Below, one piece after another: positions 34,040-42,110 of a DNA stretch of 48,980 bases; within the stretch, counting starts at the first letter, position 1; each line of letters opens with the position of its first letter. Below the pieces are notes generated by a model, which was not told where the DNA came from, did no database searches, and saw only the letters and a list, made by a program, of their open reading frames with translations. Both the position numbers and the translations under genes were made by a program. The stretch spans positions 1 to 48,980 of the forward strand of contig NZ_AQQZ01000011.1 of NCBI RefSeq assembly GCF_001205715.1. The letters are read 5' to 3'. Source of the stretch: Pseudaestuariivita atlantica (GTDB lineage: Bacteria; Pseudomonadota; Alphaproteobacteria; Rhodobacterales; Rhodobacteraceae).

Positions 34040-34909
34040 TTATAGCAACGACTGCAAATAGGCACCATACTTGTTCTTCTTCATCAGTTCGGCCTGCCGT
34101 TTCAGGCCGTCCGTCTCGATCCACCCGTTGTCATAGGCGATCTCTTCAAGGCAGCCCGTCTGAAGCCCCTGCCGGTTCTGCAGCGTGCGCACGAAGTTGC
34201 CCGCATCCAGAAGCGACCCGTGCGTGCCGGTGTCGAGCCACGCGAAACCGCGCCCCATCCGCTGCACGTCCAGATCGCCCTCTTCAAGGTACATCTCCAG
34301 CAGCGTGGTGATCTCCAGCTCGCCCCGGTCCGACGGTTTCACCGCGCGGGCCTTTTCCGGCGCGGTGCCGTCGACGAAATAGAGGCCCGTGACCGCGTGG
34401 TTCGACGGCGGAACGGTGGGTTTCTCGATGATCGCCGTCACCTTGCCGTCGTCGTCATAGGCCACCACGCCATAGCGTTCGGGATCTGCCACCTGGTAGC
34501 CGAAGACGGTCGCGCCGGTCGGCTTCTCGTCGGCGGCGCGCAACAGGTCCGGCAGGCCGTGACCGAAGAAGATGTTGTCCCCCAGAACCAGCGTCGACGG
34601 CGCACCGTCAAGGAAGTCCTCGGCGAGGATGAACGCCTGCGCCAGCCCGTCGGGCGACGGCTGGGTGATATAGGTGATCTGCACACCGTACCGCGACCCG
34701 TCGCCCAGCAGGCGCCTGAACTGCTCCTGGTCGTCGGGCGTGGTGATCATCGCGATCTCGCGGATGCCCGCCAGCATCAGCACGCTCAGCGGGTAGAAGA
34801 TCATCGGCTTGTCGTAGATCGGCAATAGCTGCTTCGACACGCCTTGGGTGATCGGATAGAGCCGCGTGCCCGATCCGCCGGCAAGAATAATGCCCTTGCG
34901 TTGTGTCAT
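34040..34909 (-). CDS. rmlA: Glucose-1-phosphate thymidylyltransferase
   Basis: This 289-residue enzyme catalyses the first step of dTDP-L-rhamnose synthesis, joining dTTP and glucose-1-phosphate to give dTDP-glucose. The nucleotidyltransferase signature [16 protein letters not shown] lies at residues 6-21, followed by [17 protein letters not shown] with its substrate-binding Lys; [11 protein letters not shown] is also typical. Length matches the family. The ATG at 34909 overlaps the rmlD stop (ATGA), so the two are coupled. It is the last of the four rml genes in the operon order C-B-(sulfotransferase)-D-A. Confidence 0.97.
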   Translation of the reverse strand: MTQRKGIILAGGSGTRLYPITQGVSKQLLPIYDKPMIFYPLSVLMLAGIREIAMITTPDDQEQFRRLLGDGSRYGVQITYITQPSPDGLAQAFILAEDFLDGAPSTLVLGDNIFFGHGLPDLLRAADEKPTGATVFGYQVADPERYGVVAYDDDGKVTAIIEKPTVPPSNHAVTGLYFVDGTAPEKARAVKPSDRGELEITTLLEMYLEEGDLDVQRMGRGFAWLDTGTHGSLLDAGNFVRTLQNRQGLQTGCLEEIAYDNGWIETDGLKRQAELMKKNKYGAYLQSLL

Positions 34910-35760
34910 GATTTCAATGCTCCCAGGTCTTGCAAAATATCGGTCAGCCCCGCGCGCCAGTCCGGGCGGTCGAGGCCGAAGGTGTCCTTGGTGGTCGAGT
35001 TGTCCATCCGGCTGTTGGCCGGGCGCACTGCGGGGGTCGGGAAGTCGCTGGTGGGGATGTCCACCACCTCGGGGCTCAGCCCCGCCTGCCGGAAGATCTC
35101 CCGCGCGAAATCGGCCCAGCTGACATCCGGCCCGCCCGAGATGTGATAGGTGCCCGTCTTGCCCGGATCCTCGACCAGCTGCCGCGCGGCGGCGAGGCAC
35201 AGATCGGCGATGTCGGCGGCGGGCGTCGGCCCGCCCACCTGGTCGGCCACGATGGTCAGCCGGTCACGCTCGGCCCCCAGCCGCAGCATCGTCTTGACGA
35301 AGTTGTTGCCATGCGCCGACACCACCCACGAGGTGCGGAAGATCGCGTGCGGCCCGCCCGCCGCGCGCACCGCCTCCTCCCCCGCCAGCTTGGTCCGGCC
35401 ATAGGCCCCCAGCGGGCCCGTCGGATGATCGGTCGAAAACGGCGCCTCCCCTGCCCCGTCGAACACGTAATCGGTCGAGATATGGACGAAGGGGATGCCA
35501 AGATCGGCGCAGGCCCGTGCCATCGCTCCGGGCGCCTCGCCGTTGATGACGCGCGCCGCGTCCTCGTCGCTTTCGGCCTTGTCGACGGCGGTATAGGCGG
35601 CGGCGTTGATGACCGCTTCGGGCGCGTGATCGCGGATCGCCGCCGCGCAGGCCTCTGGATCGGACAGGTCAGCCACGTCGCGGCCAAGCGCCACGACCTG
35701 CTCTTTCCGCAACACCTCGGTCGCGACCTGCCCGGTCTTGCCGAACATCAGGATCTTCAT
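34906..35760 (-). CDS. rmlD: dTDP-4-dehydrorhamnose reductase
   Basis: This 284-residue extended SDR carries out the last step of the pathway, reducing dTDP-4-keto-L-rhamnose to dTDP-L-rhamnose with NAD(P)H. The nucleotide-binding loop is GKTGQVA (7-13), and the catalytic YxxxK is Y120-K124 in [22 protein letters not shown] and STDYVFDG are typical of RmlD. The ATG at 35760 overlaps the stop of the upstream sulfotransferase gene (TGATG) and overlaps rmlA at its own end. This couples all three products. Confidence 0.96.
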   Translation of the reverse strand: MKILMFGKTGQVATEVLRKEQVVALGRDVADLSDPEACAAAIRDHAPEAVINAAAYTAVDKAESDEDAARVINGEAPGAMARACADLGIPFVHISTDYVFDGAGEAPFSTDHPTGPLGAYGRTKLAGEEAVRAAGGPHAIFRTSWVVSAHGNNFVKTMLRLGAERDRLTIVADQVGGPTPAADIADLCLAAARQLVEDPGKTGTYHISGGPDVSWADFAREIFRQAGLSPEVVDIPTSDFPTPAVRPANSRMDNSTTKDTFGLDRPDWRAGLTDILQDLGALKS

Positions 35761-36869
35761 CACACCCACCCTTCCTTGTAACCGCGCGGCCGGCGGGGCG
35801 CGTCGGTCTTGACCTTCATCCGCTTCTGCGTGATCGGATCGCGGGTCATCTGCAACATCCGGATCAGGTCAGCGGTTTCCGCCACCCGTGTCAGAGGGTC
35901 CTGCTCGGTGTCCAGCATGTCCAGCAACAACCCGCGGAATTTCGCCTCCAGCGCGGCGGCCTCTTCGATCAGCTCCTCGTCGCTGTCCACCCCGTCCTCG
36001 TCCTCGCGCGCGGGGAAGCTGTAGCCCATCCGCTCCTCGACCCACGCGATATCCTCTGCCGTCTCGTCAAGGATCCGGCGGCGCATCGCGGGGCCGTACC
36101 GGAACGGCGTGCTGCCGAAATCGCGCAACGCGTTCGACACCGCCATATGTGTGGCGGTAATCGACTTGCCCAGTTCCCGGAAATCCAGCGCCTGCCGGTT
36201 CCGCACCATCATCAGCGCCAGTTCCTCGCGGTTGTGCGCCGGGTTGGCGGCGGGCACGTCCGGCGGCGCGATCCCCGCACCGATGCGATGAAAGAAATCC
36301 GCCACGATGTCACCGCCATGCATCTGCGCGCGGTCGAAGGGAACAAGCGTCACGTTCTCCGCACCGAAGACGTCGTCGAACATCTTCAGACGCTGCTTGT
36401 ATGCAAAGAGGTGCTGATTGATCGTGTCGAATAGCCCCAACTTGATGTTCTGGCCAGCCGCGCTTTGCGACCATCCGATCGGGTCGCGGACATAGGCAAT
36501 GATCCTGAAACCATCGACATAAGGCGCAAGCCTGTCGCGCACGCTTTCGACATCTTCCTTGCGGAACGTCCACGACACCATGACCTCGCTGGAAAACACG
36601 ACATGGCGCTTGTCACGGTTGGCCAGCGTTTCGTGCATCAGGTCGCGATAGGTCTTCCGTAAGGCGGGCACGTCCTCCGGCGCGATACGCATCCACCGCA
36701 AGTTCTCGCGCGGGGCCGACGCGCGCAATCCAAGATGGACAAGCGGCGCATGGCGCAGCGGCTTGGGGATCGGCCACGTGTGGTCGGGCAAATCCGCCGC
36801 GTCGAGCGCCGATTGCAGGGTCGTCGACCCCGCCTTGGACATCCCGATATGCAGGTACGCGATCCGCAT
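35760..36869 (-). CDS. Sulfotransferase-like protein inserted in the rml operon (paralogue 4)
   Basis: This 369-residue protein belongs to the same family as the plus-strand paralogues at 4855, 5886 and 9595. The 5'-phosphosulfate loop is LHIGMSKAGSTTLQ (6-19) and the 3'-phosphate block is IIAYVRDPIGWSQSAAGQNIKLG. The loop reads KAGSTT instead of KTGTSS. An acidic patch (REDEDGVDSDEELIEEAA) precedes the C-terminal helix. It lies between rmlB (14 bases upstream) and rmlD, sharing a TGATG stop/start with rmlD, so it is made in step with rhamnose synthesis. This is the strongest contextual link between sulfation and rhamnose in the window. The acceptor is unproven. Confidence 0.78.
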   Translation of the reverse strand: MRIAYLHIGMSKAGSTTLQSALDAADLPDHTWPIPKPLRHAPLVHLGLRASAPRENLRWMRIAPEDVPALRKTYRDLMHETLANRDKRHVVFSSEVMVSWTFRKEDVESVRDRLAPYVDGFRIIAYVRDPIGWSQSAAGQNIKLGLFDTINQHLFAYKQRLKMFDDVFGAENVTLVPFDRAQMHGGDIVADFFHRIGAGIAPPDVPAANPAHNREELALMMVRNRQALDFRELGKSITATHMAVSNALRDFGSTPFRYGPAMRRRILDETAEDIAWVEERMGYSFPAREDEDGVDSDEELIEEAAALEAKFRGLLLDMLDTEQDPLTRVAETADLIRMLQMTRDPITQKRMKVKTDAPRRPRGYKEGWV

Positions 36870-36883
36870 CGGCCCGGTGGCGA

Positions 36884-37924
36884 TCAGGCCTTGGTGCCCA
36901 GTCGCTCACCCACGCCGTCGCGGTTCTGCAACGCGCGCCACCACTCCTCGTTGTCGAGGTACCATTGCACCGTCTTCTCGATCCCCTCCTCGACCGTGAC
37001 GGACGGGCGCCAGCCCAGCTCGTCGCGGATGCGGCTTGGATCGATGGCATAACGCAGGTCGTGGCCGGGCCGGTCGGTCACATAGGTGATCTGCTCTTCG
37101 TACTTGTCGTTGCCGGGGCGCTTCTCGTCGAGGATCGCGCAGATCGTCTTGACGATGTCGATGTTGGTCTTCTCGTTCTCGCCGCCGATGTTGTACGAGC
37201 GGCCCAGCTTGCCCTTTTCCAGCACCAGCAACAGCGCGTCGGCGTGGTCCTCCACATAGAGCCAGTCGCGCACGTTCAGCCCCTGCCCGTAGACCGGGAT
37301 CGGCGCGCCCGCCAGCGCCTTGAGGATGACGACCGGGATCAGCTTTTCGGGGAAGTGATAGGGCCCGTAATTGTTCGAGCAGTTGGTCATCACGATCGGC
37401 AGGCCATAGGTTTCGTGCCACGCGCGGACAAGGTGATCGCTCGCCGCCTTCGACGCCGAGTAGGGCGAGTTGGGGGCGTAAGGCGTGTCCTCGGTGAACT
37501 GGCCGGTCTCGCCCAGCGTGCCGAACACCTCGTCGGTCGAGATGTGGTGGAACCGGAAATCCTCGGGCCGGCCCTTGCCTTCCCAGTATTTCCGCGCCGC
37601 TTCCAGCATGTTGAAGGTGCCGGTGATGTTGGTCTCGATGAAATCGCCCGGCCCGTCGATCGACCGGTCCACGTGGCTTTCGGCGGCCAGGTGCATGACC
37701 TTGTCGGGCTGGTGTTCGTCGAACACCTTGTCCAGCGCCGCGCGGTCGCGGATATCGACCTGCGCGAAGGCATAGTTCGGGCTTTGCGCGGCCTCGGCCA
37801 CGTTGTCGAGGCAGGCGGCATAGGTGAGCGCGTCGACGTTCACCACCTCGTGGCCCCGCGCCACGGCCAACCGCACGACGGCCGAGCCGATGAAGCCCGC
37901 CCCACCCGTAATCAGAATTTTCAT
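36884..37924 (-). CDS. rmlB: dTDP-glucose 4,6-dehydratase
   Basis: This 346-residue extended SDR converts dTDP-glucose to dTDP-4-keto-6-deoxyglucose, using bound NAD+. The Rossmann motif is TGGAGFIG (6-13). The active-site residues T130, D131 and E132 lie in HISTDEVFG, and Y155 and K159 in [27 protein letters not shown] and [11 protein letters not shown] are family hallmarks. AGGAG in the three-base gap region after rmlC precedes the ATG. It is the second gene of the operon. Confidence 0.97.
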   Translation of the reverse strand: MKILITGGAGFIGSAVVRLAVARGHEVVNVDALTYAACLDNVAEAAQSPNYAFAQVDIRDRAALDKVFDEHQPDKVMHLAAESHVDRSIDGPGDFIETNITGTFNMLEAARKYWEGKGRPEDFRFHHISTDEVFGTLGETGQFTEDTPYAPNSPYSASKAASDHLVRAWHETYGLPIVMTNCSNNYGPYHFPEKLIPVVILKALAGAPIPVYGQGLNVRDWLYVEDHADALLLVLEKGKLGRSYNIGGENEKTNIDIVKTICAILDEKRPGNDKYEEQITYVTDRPGHDLRYAIDPSRIRDELGWRPSVTVEEGIEKTVQWYLDNEEWWRALQNRDGVGERLGTKA

Positions 37925-37927
37925 GTC

Positions 37928-38491
37928 CTACTCCTGGTAGACGAAGGGGCTGTCGAAATCCTCGAGGGCCGGGGCCGCCGCGTCCTTTTCGGACAACAGC
38001 GGCTCGATCCCGTCGAGCGCCCAGTCGATCCCCACCGACGGGCTGTCCCACCGGATGCCGCCATCGGCCTCCGGCGCGTAATAATCGGAACACTTGTAAA
38101 TGATCTCGGTGTCCGGCTCGCGCGTGACGAAACCATGCGCGAACCCCGCGGGCACCAGCAATTGCTTGCCGTTCTCGAAACTCAGTTCTTCTCCCACCCA
38201 CTGGCCATAGGTCGGAGAGCCCTTGCGGATGTCCACGGCGACGTCGAACAGACGACCCTTGCCACAGCGCACCAGCTTGTCCTGCGCATGCGGCGGCGCC
38301 TGGAAATGCAGGCCGCGGATCGTGCCCACCTTCGCCGACAGCGAATGGTTGTCCTGGCACCAGTCATAGGACAGGCCCGCCTCTTCCATCGCCTTGCGAT
38401 TCCAGCTTTCGGAAAAGAAGCCGCGCGCGTCGCCGAACCGCTTCGGCGTGATGATTTTCACGCCGCTCAATTTCGTGTCTTCAATCAGCAC
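37928..38491 (-). CDS. rmlC: dTDP-4-dehydrorhamnose 3,5-epimerase
   Basis: This 187-residue cupin enzyme epimerises dTDP-4-keto-6-deoxyglucose at C3 and C5. The catalytic His lies in TIRGLHFQAPPHAQDKLVRC (H62), and the substrate-contacting IYKCSDYYAPE and PAGFAHGFV are present. The start is taken as GTG at 38491, with GGAG about 10 bases upstream, because homologues usually begin just before this point. An in-frame ATG at 38536 would add 15 residues; a strong GGAGGTGA lies near it but is about 15 bases away. It is the first gene of the rml operon, 101 bases after the replication gene on the same strand, so the operon promoter should lie in 38492-38592. Confidence 0.93.
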   Translation of the reverse strand: MLIEDTKLSGVKIITPKRFGDARGFFSESWNRKAMEEAGLSYDWCQDNHSLSAKVGTIRGLHFQAPPHAQDKLVRCGKGRLFDVAVDIRKGSPTYGQWVGEELSFENGKQLLVPAGFAHGFVTREPDTEIIYKCSDYYAPEADGGIRWDSPSVGIDWALDGIEPLLSEKDAAAPALEDFDSPFVYQE

Positions 38492-38592
38492 CTGAAATCG
38501 TCTCCGATGATCTTCCGGGCGGGTGCTTAACAGCATCCCAATGGCGAGTCACCTCCGGTTTGCCGCACTTGCACGATTGTCTGCCACCGCGC

Positions 38593-39864
38593 CTATTTTC
38601 CCGGCAAGGACCCGTCGATGTCGTCGAACAGCCCCGGCGCCATCTCTTCCCAGAAGGCAAAGATCGCCCGCGCGTTCAGCGCGCTCGCCCAGCCGTGCCG
38701 CCGGAAATCCTCGGCCTCCAGCGCGTCATCGAGGGTCGAGGCGAAAAGCCGCCGGTCGCTGTCGCGCTGCGTGGGGTTGCGCGCCGCCGCCACGTCCCGC
38801 ACCCGCGCCATCCGCGCCGCCCTCCTGCGCCGCGCCAGGTCCAGCGCATCAGCCTCTTCCGCCTCGGCCTCCGCCTCCTCCCGCCTGCGCTCCGCCGCGG
38901 CCACCGCCTCGGGCGACGGCGCGGGCGGCGGGGCGTAATCGTCCCGCAACGCCGCGCTCAGGTACCGCGCCGGGTCGCGCACGTCCTCTGCCGCATCCAA
39001 GAGCCGCAACTTGCCCTCGACGTGATCCTCCCCGTATTCCGCGATCCACTGCCGCGCCAGCCGGTCGGACACCCCCTGCCCCACCAGCGCCTTGTAGACC
39101 TGCCCCTGCCGCACGCCCTCGCCATCATCGATGTCGAACATCGCCAGCTGCGGGTTCTCGCGGATACGGAACCGCACGTGACTGACCGCCCGCCCCTCCT
39201 TGCGGAATTCCGGCTCGATCTGGATGTTCGAGGTCTTGTTCACCTCCGCCACCGCCGGCTTGATGATCTTGGCATTCAGGTGCTTGAACGTCTCGTAATA
39301 GGCGCTGCCATCCACCCCCATCAGCCGCCGGAACACGTCCAGCGTCCACCACCCCGTCGACCGCGTCCGCACGAACCGATAGCAATTCTCGTAAAGCGCC
39401 AGCGCATGGCCGCTCGTGAACCGCTTCTGGATGTTGAGGTTGATCAGCGCGAACACCTTCGGGTCATGCAGCTTTTCCGCCAGCGCCGGGGAATAGGCGT
39501 ATTCGCACACCCCCTCCTTCAGCGTCGCGTAACTCAACAGGGCCGACACGCCCCATTCCTGCTTGCCCCTGTCGTCCAGCATGTCCCACTCGGCCACCGT
39601 CTCGGCCAGGCCACGCAGGGCGGTCTTCAGCGTCTCGGTGTCGTTACTGTTGTAACCGATCATCAGGCACAGCGTGCGCGCATTGATCCGGTGGCGGCTT
39701 TGCGTGGTCAGCGCGTCATAGGCATTCAGCAGCAGCACGTTCGACAGCTTGCGCTGCAACAGCGACAGCTTGCCCGACACGTGGATCGCCGCGACGTGCT
39801 TCTTGACCTCCTCGCGCCTCAGCGCTCCGGTCAGTTCGGTGATGTTCGGGGCGGTCCTGCTCAT
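38593..39864 (-). CDS. Plasmid replication initiator (Rep_3/RepB-like)
   Basis: This 423-residue protein resembles winged-helix plasmid initiators that bind iterons and open the origin. LSLLQRKLSNVLLLNAYD (34-51) matches the first helix region of such proteins, and the second winged helix is suggested by TLDVFRRLMGVDGSAYYETFKHLN. The C-terminal third is Ala/Glu/Arg-rich and probably helical. The ATG at 39864 has AGG at suitable distance; a GTG 16 codons upstream is less likely. It diverges from parA across the iteron region. A sequence like an iteron half (GCAAGGGTACC, minus strand 39891-39901) lies in its leader and may serve autorepression. Which Rhodobacterales replicase group it belongs to cannot be decided here. 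Confidence 0.85.
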   Translation of the reverse strand: MSRTAPNITELTGALRREEVKKHVAAIHVSGKLSLLQRKLSNVLLLNAYDALTTQSRHRINARTLCLMIGYNSNDTETLKTALRGLAETVAEWDMLDDRGKQEWGVSALLSYATLKEGVCEYAYSPALAEKLHDPKVFALINLNIQKRFTSGHALALYENCYRFVRTRSTGWWTLDVFRRLMGVDGSAYYETFKHLNAKIIKPAVAEVNKTSNIQIEPEFRKEGRAVSHVRFRIRENPQLAMFDIDDGEGVRQGQVYKALVGQGVSDRLARQWIAEYGEDHVEGKLRLLDAAEDVRDPARYLSAALRDDYAPPPAPSPEAVAAAERRREEAEAEAEEADALDLARRRRAARMARVRDVAAARNPTQRDSDRRLFASTLDDALEAEDFRRHGWASALNARAIFAFWEEMAPGLFDDIDGSLPGK

Positions 39865-39970
39865 GGGCGCCTGCTGTGTTCTGGTTTTGAGGTACCCTTG
39901 CACGAAAGGCACCCGCGATCAACGCTGCCGTGGGTTCCTTATGACAACGGTTGCAGACGGGCCGAGGGGC

Positions 39971-40190
39971 CGGCCCGTCGATGCGCGGCGACCTGCGGCC
40001 TTGATTCCGCGCGGATGCAGAGCCTGACACTCGCAGACGGGCCGCGGCGCGTCGATCCACCCGATCCGCTGCACACTTTATTCAAGCCAAACCCGCACTC
40101 CGCCTCAGCGGCGCACCAGGCCCAACCAAATCGACGTGCCGTGCGGGCGGCCCGTCGATGCGCGGCGGGCCAAGGCCCTTGATTCCGCGC
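39971..40190 (+). repeat. Direct repeat pair of about 43 bp beside the iterons
   Basis: Copies at 39971-40012 and 40148-40190 share an identical 20-base left part (CGGCCCGTCGATGCGCGGCG) and an identical 12-base right part (TTGATTCCGCGC), with a variable centre. A related GCAGACGGGCCG occurs at 39953-39964 and 40033-40044 and resembles the iteron core GCAGACGG. Confidence 0.8.
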
Positions 40191-40210
40191 CATCCCACAG
40201 CGGCCAACAT

Positions 40211-40420
40211 ATCCCGCAAACAGGTACCTCAACCCCCAAACCCATCCCGCAAACGGATACCTTTGCCACCCCGGCCCAACAGCCCGCACCCCCTACCCCA
40301 CTGAAAACAGACTCACTTTCAGACCCTTACACCGGCCCCCGCGAATCGGTGCCCCCCGCCCCGCAGACAGGTTCCGCACCTCCCGCAGACGGTCACCTTT
40401 CCTCCCGCAAACGGGTACCC
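40211..40420 (+). repeat. Five iterons (CCCGCAAACgGGTACC type)
   Basis: Degenerate 17-19-base direct repeats begin (at CCCGCA) at 40213, 40246, 40360, 40382 and 40404. The first is CCCGCAAACAGGTACCT and the last CCCGCAAACGGGTACCC. Spacings of 33, 22 and 22 bases place copies on the same helix face in two clusters. They are presumed Rep binding sites. Confidence 0.85.
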
Positions 40421-40492
40421 GCCCCCCCGTATCCCGGCACCCAAACGAGGCTAGCCCATTGATTGCAAAGCGTTTCCCACACCTAAAGACTC

Positions 40493-40529
40493 TTAAACAA
40501 ACTAAAGATTCCACACTTTATACGGTGTG
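40493..40529 (+). promoter_or_regulatory. Possible parAB promoter with operator-like inverted repeat
   Basis: TTAAAC (40493-40498) and TTTATA (40517-40522), 18 bases apart, could be -35 and -10 elements. CACAC and GTGTG (40512-40516 and 40525-40529) flank the -10 as an inverted repeat with an 8-base centre, a fitting position for autorepression by ParA. Assignment is tentative. Confidence 0.35.
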
Positions 40530-40558
40530 ATCTTCTTCTCTTAATCAGGATCTGGACA

Positions 40559-40576
40559 GGTTTCGCGTGCGAAACC
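40559..40576. other. parS-like site 1
   Basis: GGTTTCGCGTGCGAAACC has perfect 8-base arms around a GT centre. It lies upstream of parA and matches two further copies around parB in all but one base, so it is a likely ParB binding site. Confidence 0.85.
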
Positions 40577-40682
40577 CCGGCGCATATCCCGTCGAACGTG
40601 GCGATTCCCTTTTCGCACGCGATGTGCCATCATTCATGCAATCTGCGCGAAAACGCGTGACATCACCGGCAGGAGCAGCGCC

Positions 40683-42110
40683 GTGGCCAAACATCCCGAC
40701 GAATCCCCCCCACCCTACCAGAACATCTCGCCACAGGCAGCGGCCTCGCGGCTTGGCGATCCGGTCGATACCGCCCGCTTCGCCCGCGCCGCCGCCTTTG
40801 CCGAACGGGGCCGCACCGACCTCGCCAAACGCGGCTATGCGCCCGACGGGCGCAAGCGCCTGCGCAAGTTCTCGACATGGGAGATCTGCCGCTACCTGAT
40901 CCCCGTCGCGCCCGCCCATTTCCGCCGCGTGCTGCGCCTCAATCCCGACCTGCCGCAGGGCGAGGGACAGGGCGGCTCCAAGTGGTTCACCCTCGACGAG
41001 GTCCTGACGCTGCGCCAGCACTTCGCCGCCGAAGGCGCTGCGACCAAGGAATACCTGCCGTGGCGGCCCAAGGGCTTCCCGGCCAAGGTCGCCGCCGTCG
41101 CCAATTTCAAGGGCGGCGTGGGCAAGACCTCCACCGCCGCGCACCTCGCCATGTCTGCCGCGCTCGACGGCTACAAGGTGCTGGTGATCGACCTCGACAG
41201 CCAGGGATCCATGACCTCGATCCTCGGCGGGCAGGTGCCCGACGAATGGTCAACGGTGTTCCCGCTGCTGGCCAAGGACTACGCCCGCCACGTGGTCGAG
41301 GAAAACCGCGTGCGCGCCGCGCGCGGAGAGGCCCCCCTGCCCCTCGATGAGACCCTGAATGCCGCGTTAGAGACGGATTCGGCTTCCGTCATCCAGCCGA
41401 CCCACTGGCCCAACATCGACCTGATCGGTGCCCAGCTGAACCTCTACTGGGCCGAATTCCAGGTGCCCGTCTGGCGCATGGCCCTGCGCGGCTGGCCCCT
41501 TTGGGACGCACTGACCGGGTTTCTGGAAAATGACGGCATCCTCGACCGCTACGACCTCGTGATCCTCGACACGCCCCCGGCGCTTGGCTACCTCACGATC
41601 AACGCTCTCGCGGCGGCCGATATCCTGCTGGTGCCCCTCGGCGCGTCCTTCCTCGAATTCGACTCTACGGGGCGGTTTTTTGACATGCTCTACTCGACCT
41701 TCGCGTCGATCGAAGAGGGTGAAAACGCGCAGCGCCGGGCGGCGGGACTGCCCGAGATGAAGTTCGAATGGGACGTCGTCCGCGCCGTCATCACCCGCTT
41801 CGACGCCTCCCAGCAGACCGATCTGGCCAACGTGATCCAGGCCTATTTCGGCGATTTCATGAACGCCTACCGGCAGGACTACACCGCGCTGGTGGGTCAG
41901 GCCGGGGAGCAGGTGAACGGCATCTACGAGGCCGATTACCGCGATTTCAACCGCGAAACCTATACCCGCGGGCGGGAGGCGTTCGACCGGACCTATGCCG
42001 AGTTCAAGGAGCTTCTGCTGGGGTCGTGGTGGCGGGATTTGCAGATGAATCAGGCTGGAACAGAGAGTGAAAACGGGGAGGCGGATCATGGCCAAGCGCA
42101 AGCGTCTTGA
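40683..42110 (+). CDS. parA: Plasmid partition ATPase ParA
   Basis: This 475-residue protein is a type Ia ParA. It has an N-terminal helix-turn-helix region (about 60-120; FSTWEICRYLIP, WFTLDEVLTLRQHF), then a deviant Walker A, FKGGVGKTS (142-150), Walker A' VIDLDSQGS (168-176) and Walker B LVILDTPP. Such proteins form ATP-dependent patterns on the nucleoid to position plasmids and repress their own operon through the helix-turn-helix. The start is a GTG at 40683 with AGGAG at 40671-40675. A parS-like site lies about 110 bases upstream. The 3' end overlaps parB by 23 bases. Confidence 0.95.
   Translation: MAKHPDESPPPYQNISPQAAASRLGDPVDTARFARAAAFAERGRTDLAKRGYAPDGRKRLRKFSTWEICRYLIPVAPAHFRRVLRLNPDLPQGEGQGGSKWFTLDEVLTLRQHFAAEGAATKEYLPWRPKGFPAKVAAVANFKGGVGKTSTAAHLAMSAALDGYKVLVIDLDSQGSMTSILGGQVPDEWSTVFPLLAKDYARHVVEENRVRAARGEAPLPLDETLNAALETDSASVIQPTHWPNIDLIGAQLNLYWAEFQVPVWRMALRGWPLWDALTGFLENDGILDRYDLVILDTPPALGYLTINALAAADILLVPLGASFLEFDSTGRFFDMLYSTFASIEEGENAQRRAAGLPEMKFEWDVVRAVITRFDASQQTDLANVIQAYFGDFMNAYRQDYTALVGQAGEQVNGIYEADYRDFNRETYTRGREAFDRTYAEFKELLLGSWWRDLQMNQAGTESENGEADHGQAQAS

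Larger units (their letters stand above)
39865..40550. other. Probable replication origin region (oriV)
   Basis: This gene-free region lies between divergent rep and parA. It holds a long GC-rich direct repeat (39971-40012 and 40148-40190), five iterons (40211-40420) and then an AT-rich stretch (about 40455-40550) suited to strand opening. TTTCCCACA at 40473-40481 matches a DnaA box at seven of nine positions. This arrangement is typical of iteron plasmids. Confidence 0.75.

Noticed and set aside
40600-40660. Further parS-like elements (TTTCGCACGCGA and GCGCGAAAACGCG) upstream of parA
   Set aside because: They match only part of the palindrome and lack the paired GGTTTC/GAAACC ends, so they are not listed as sites.
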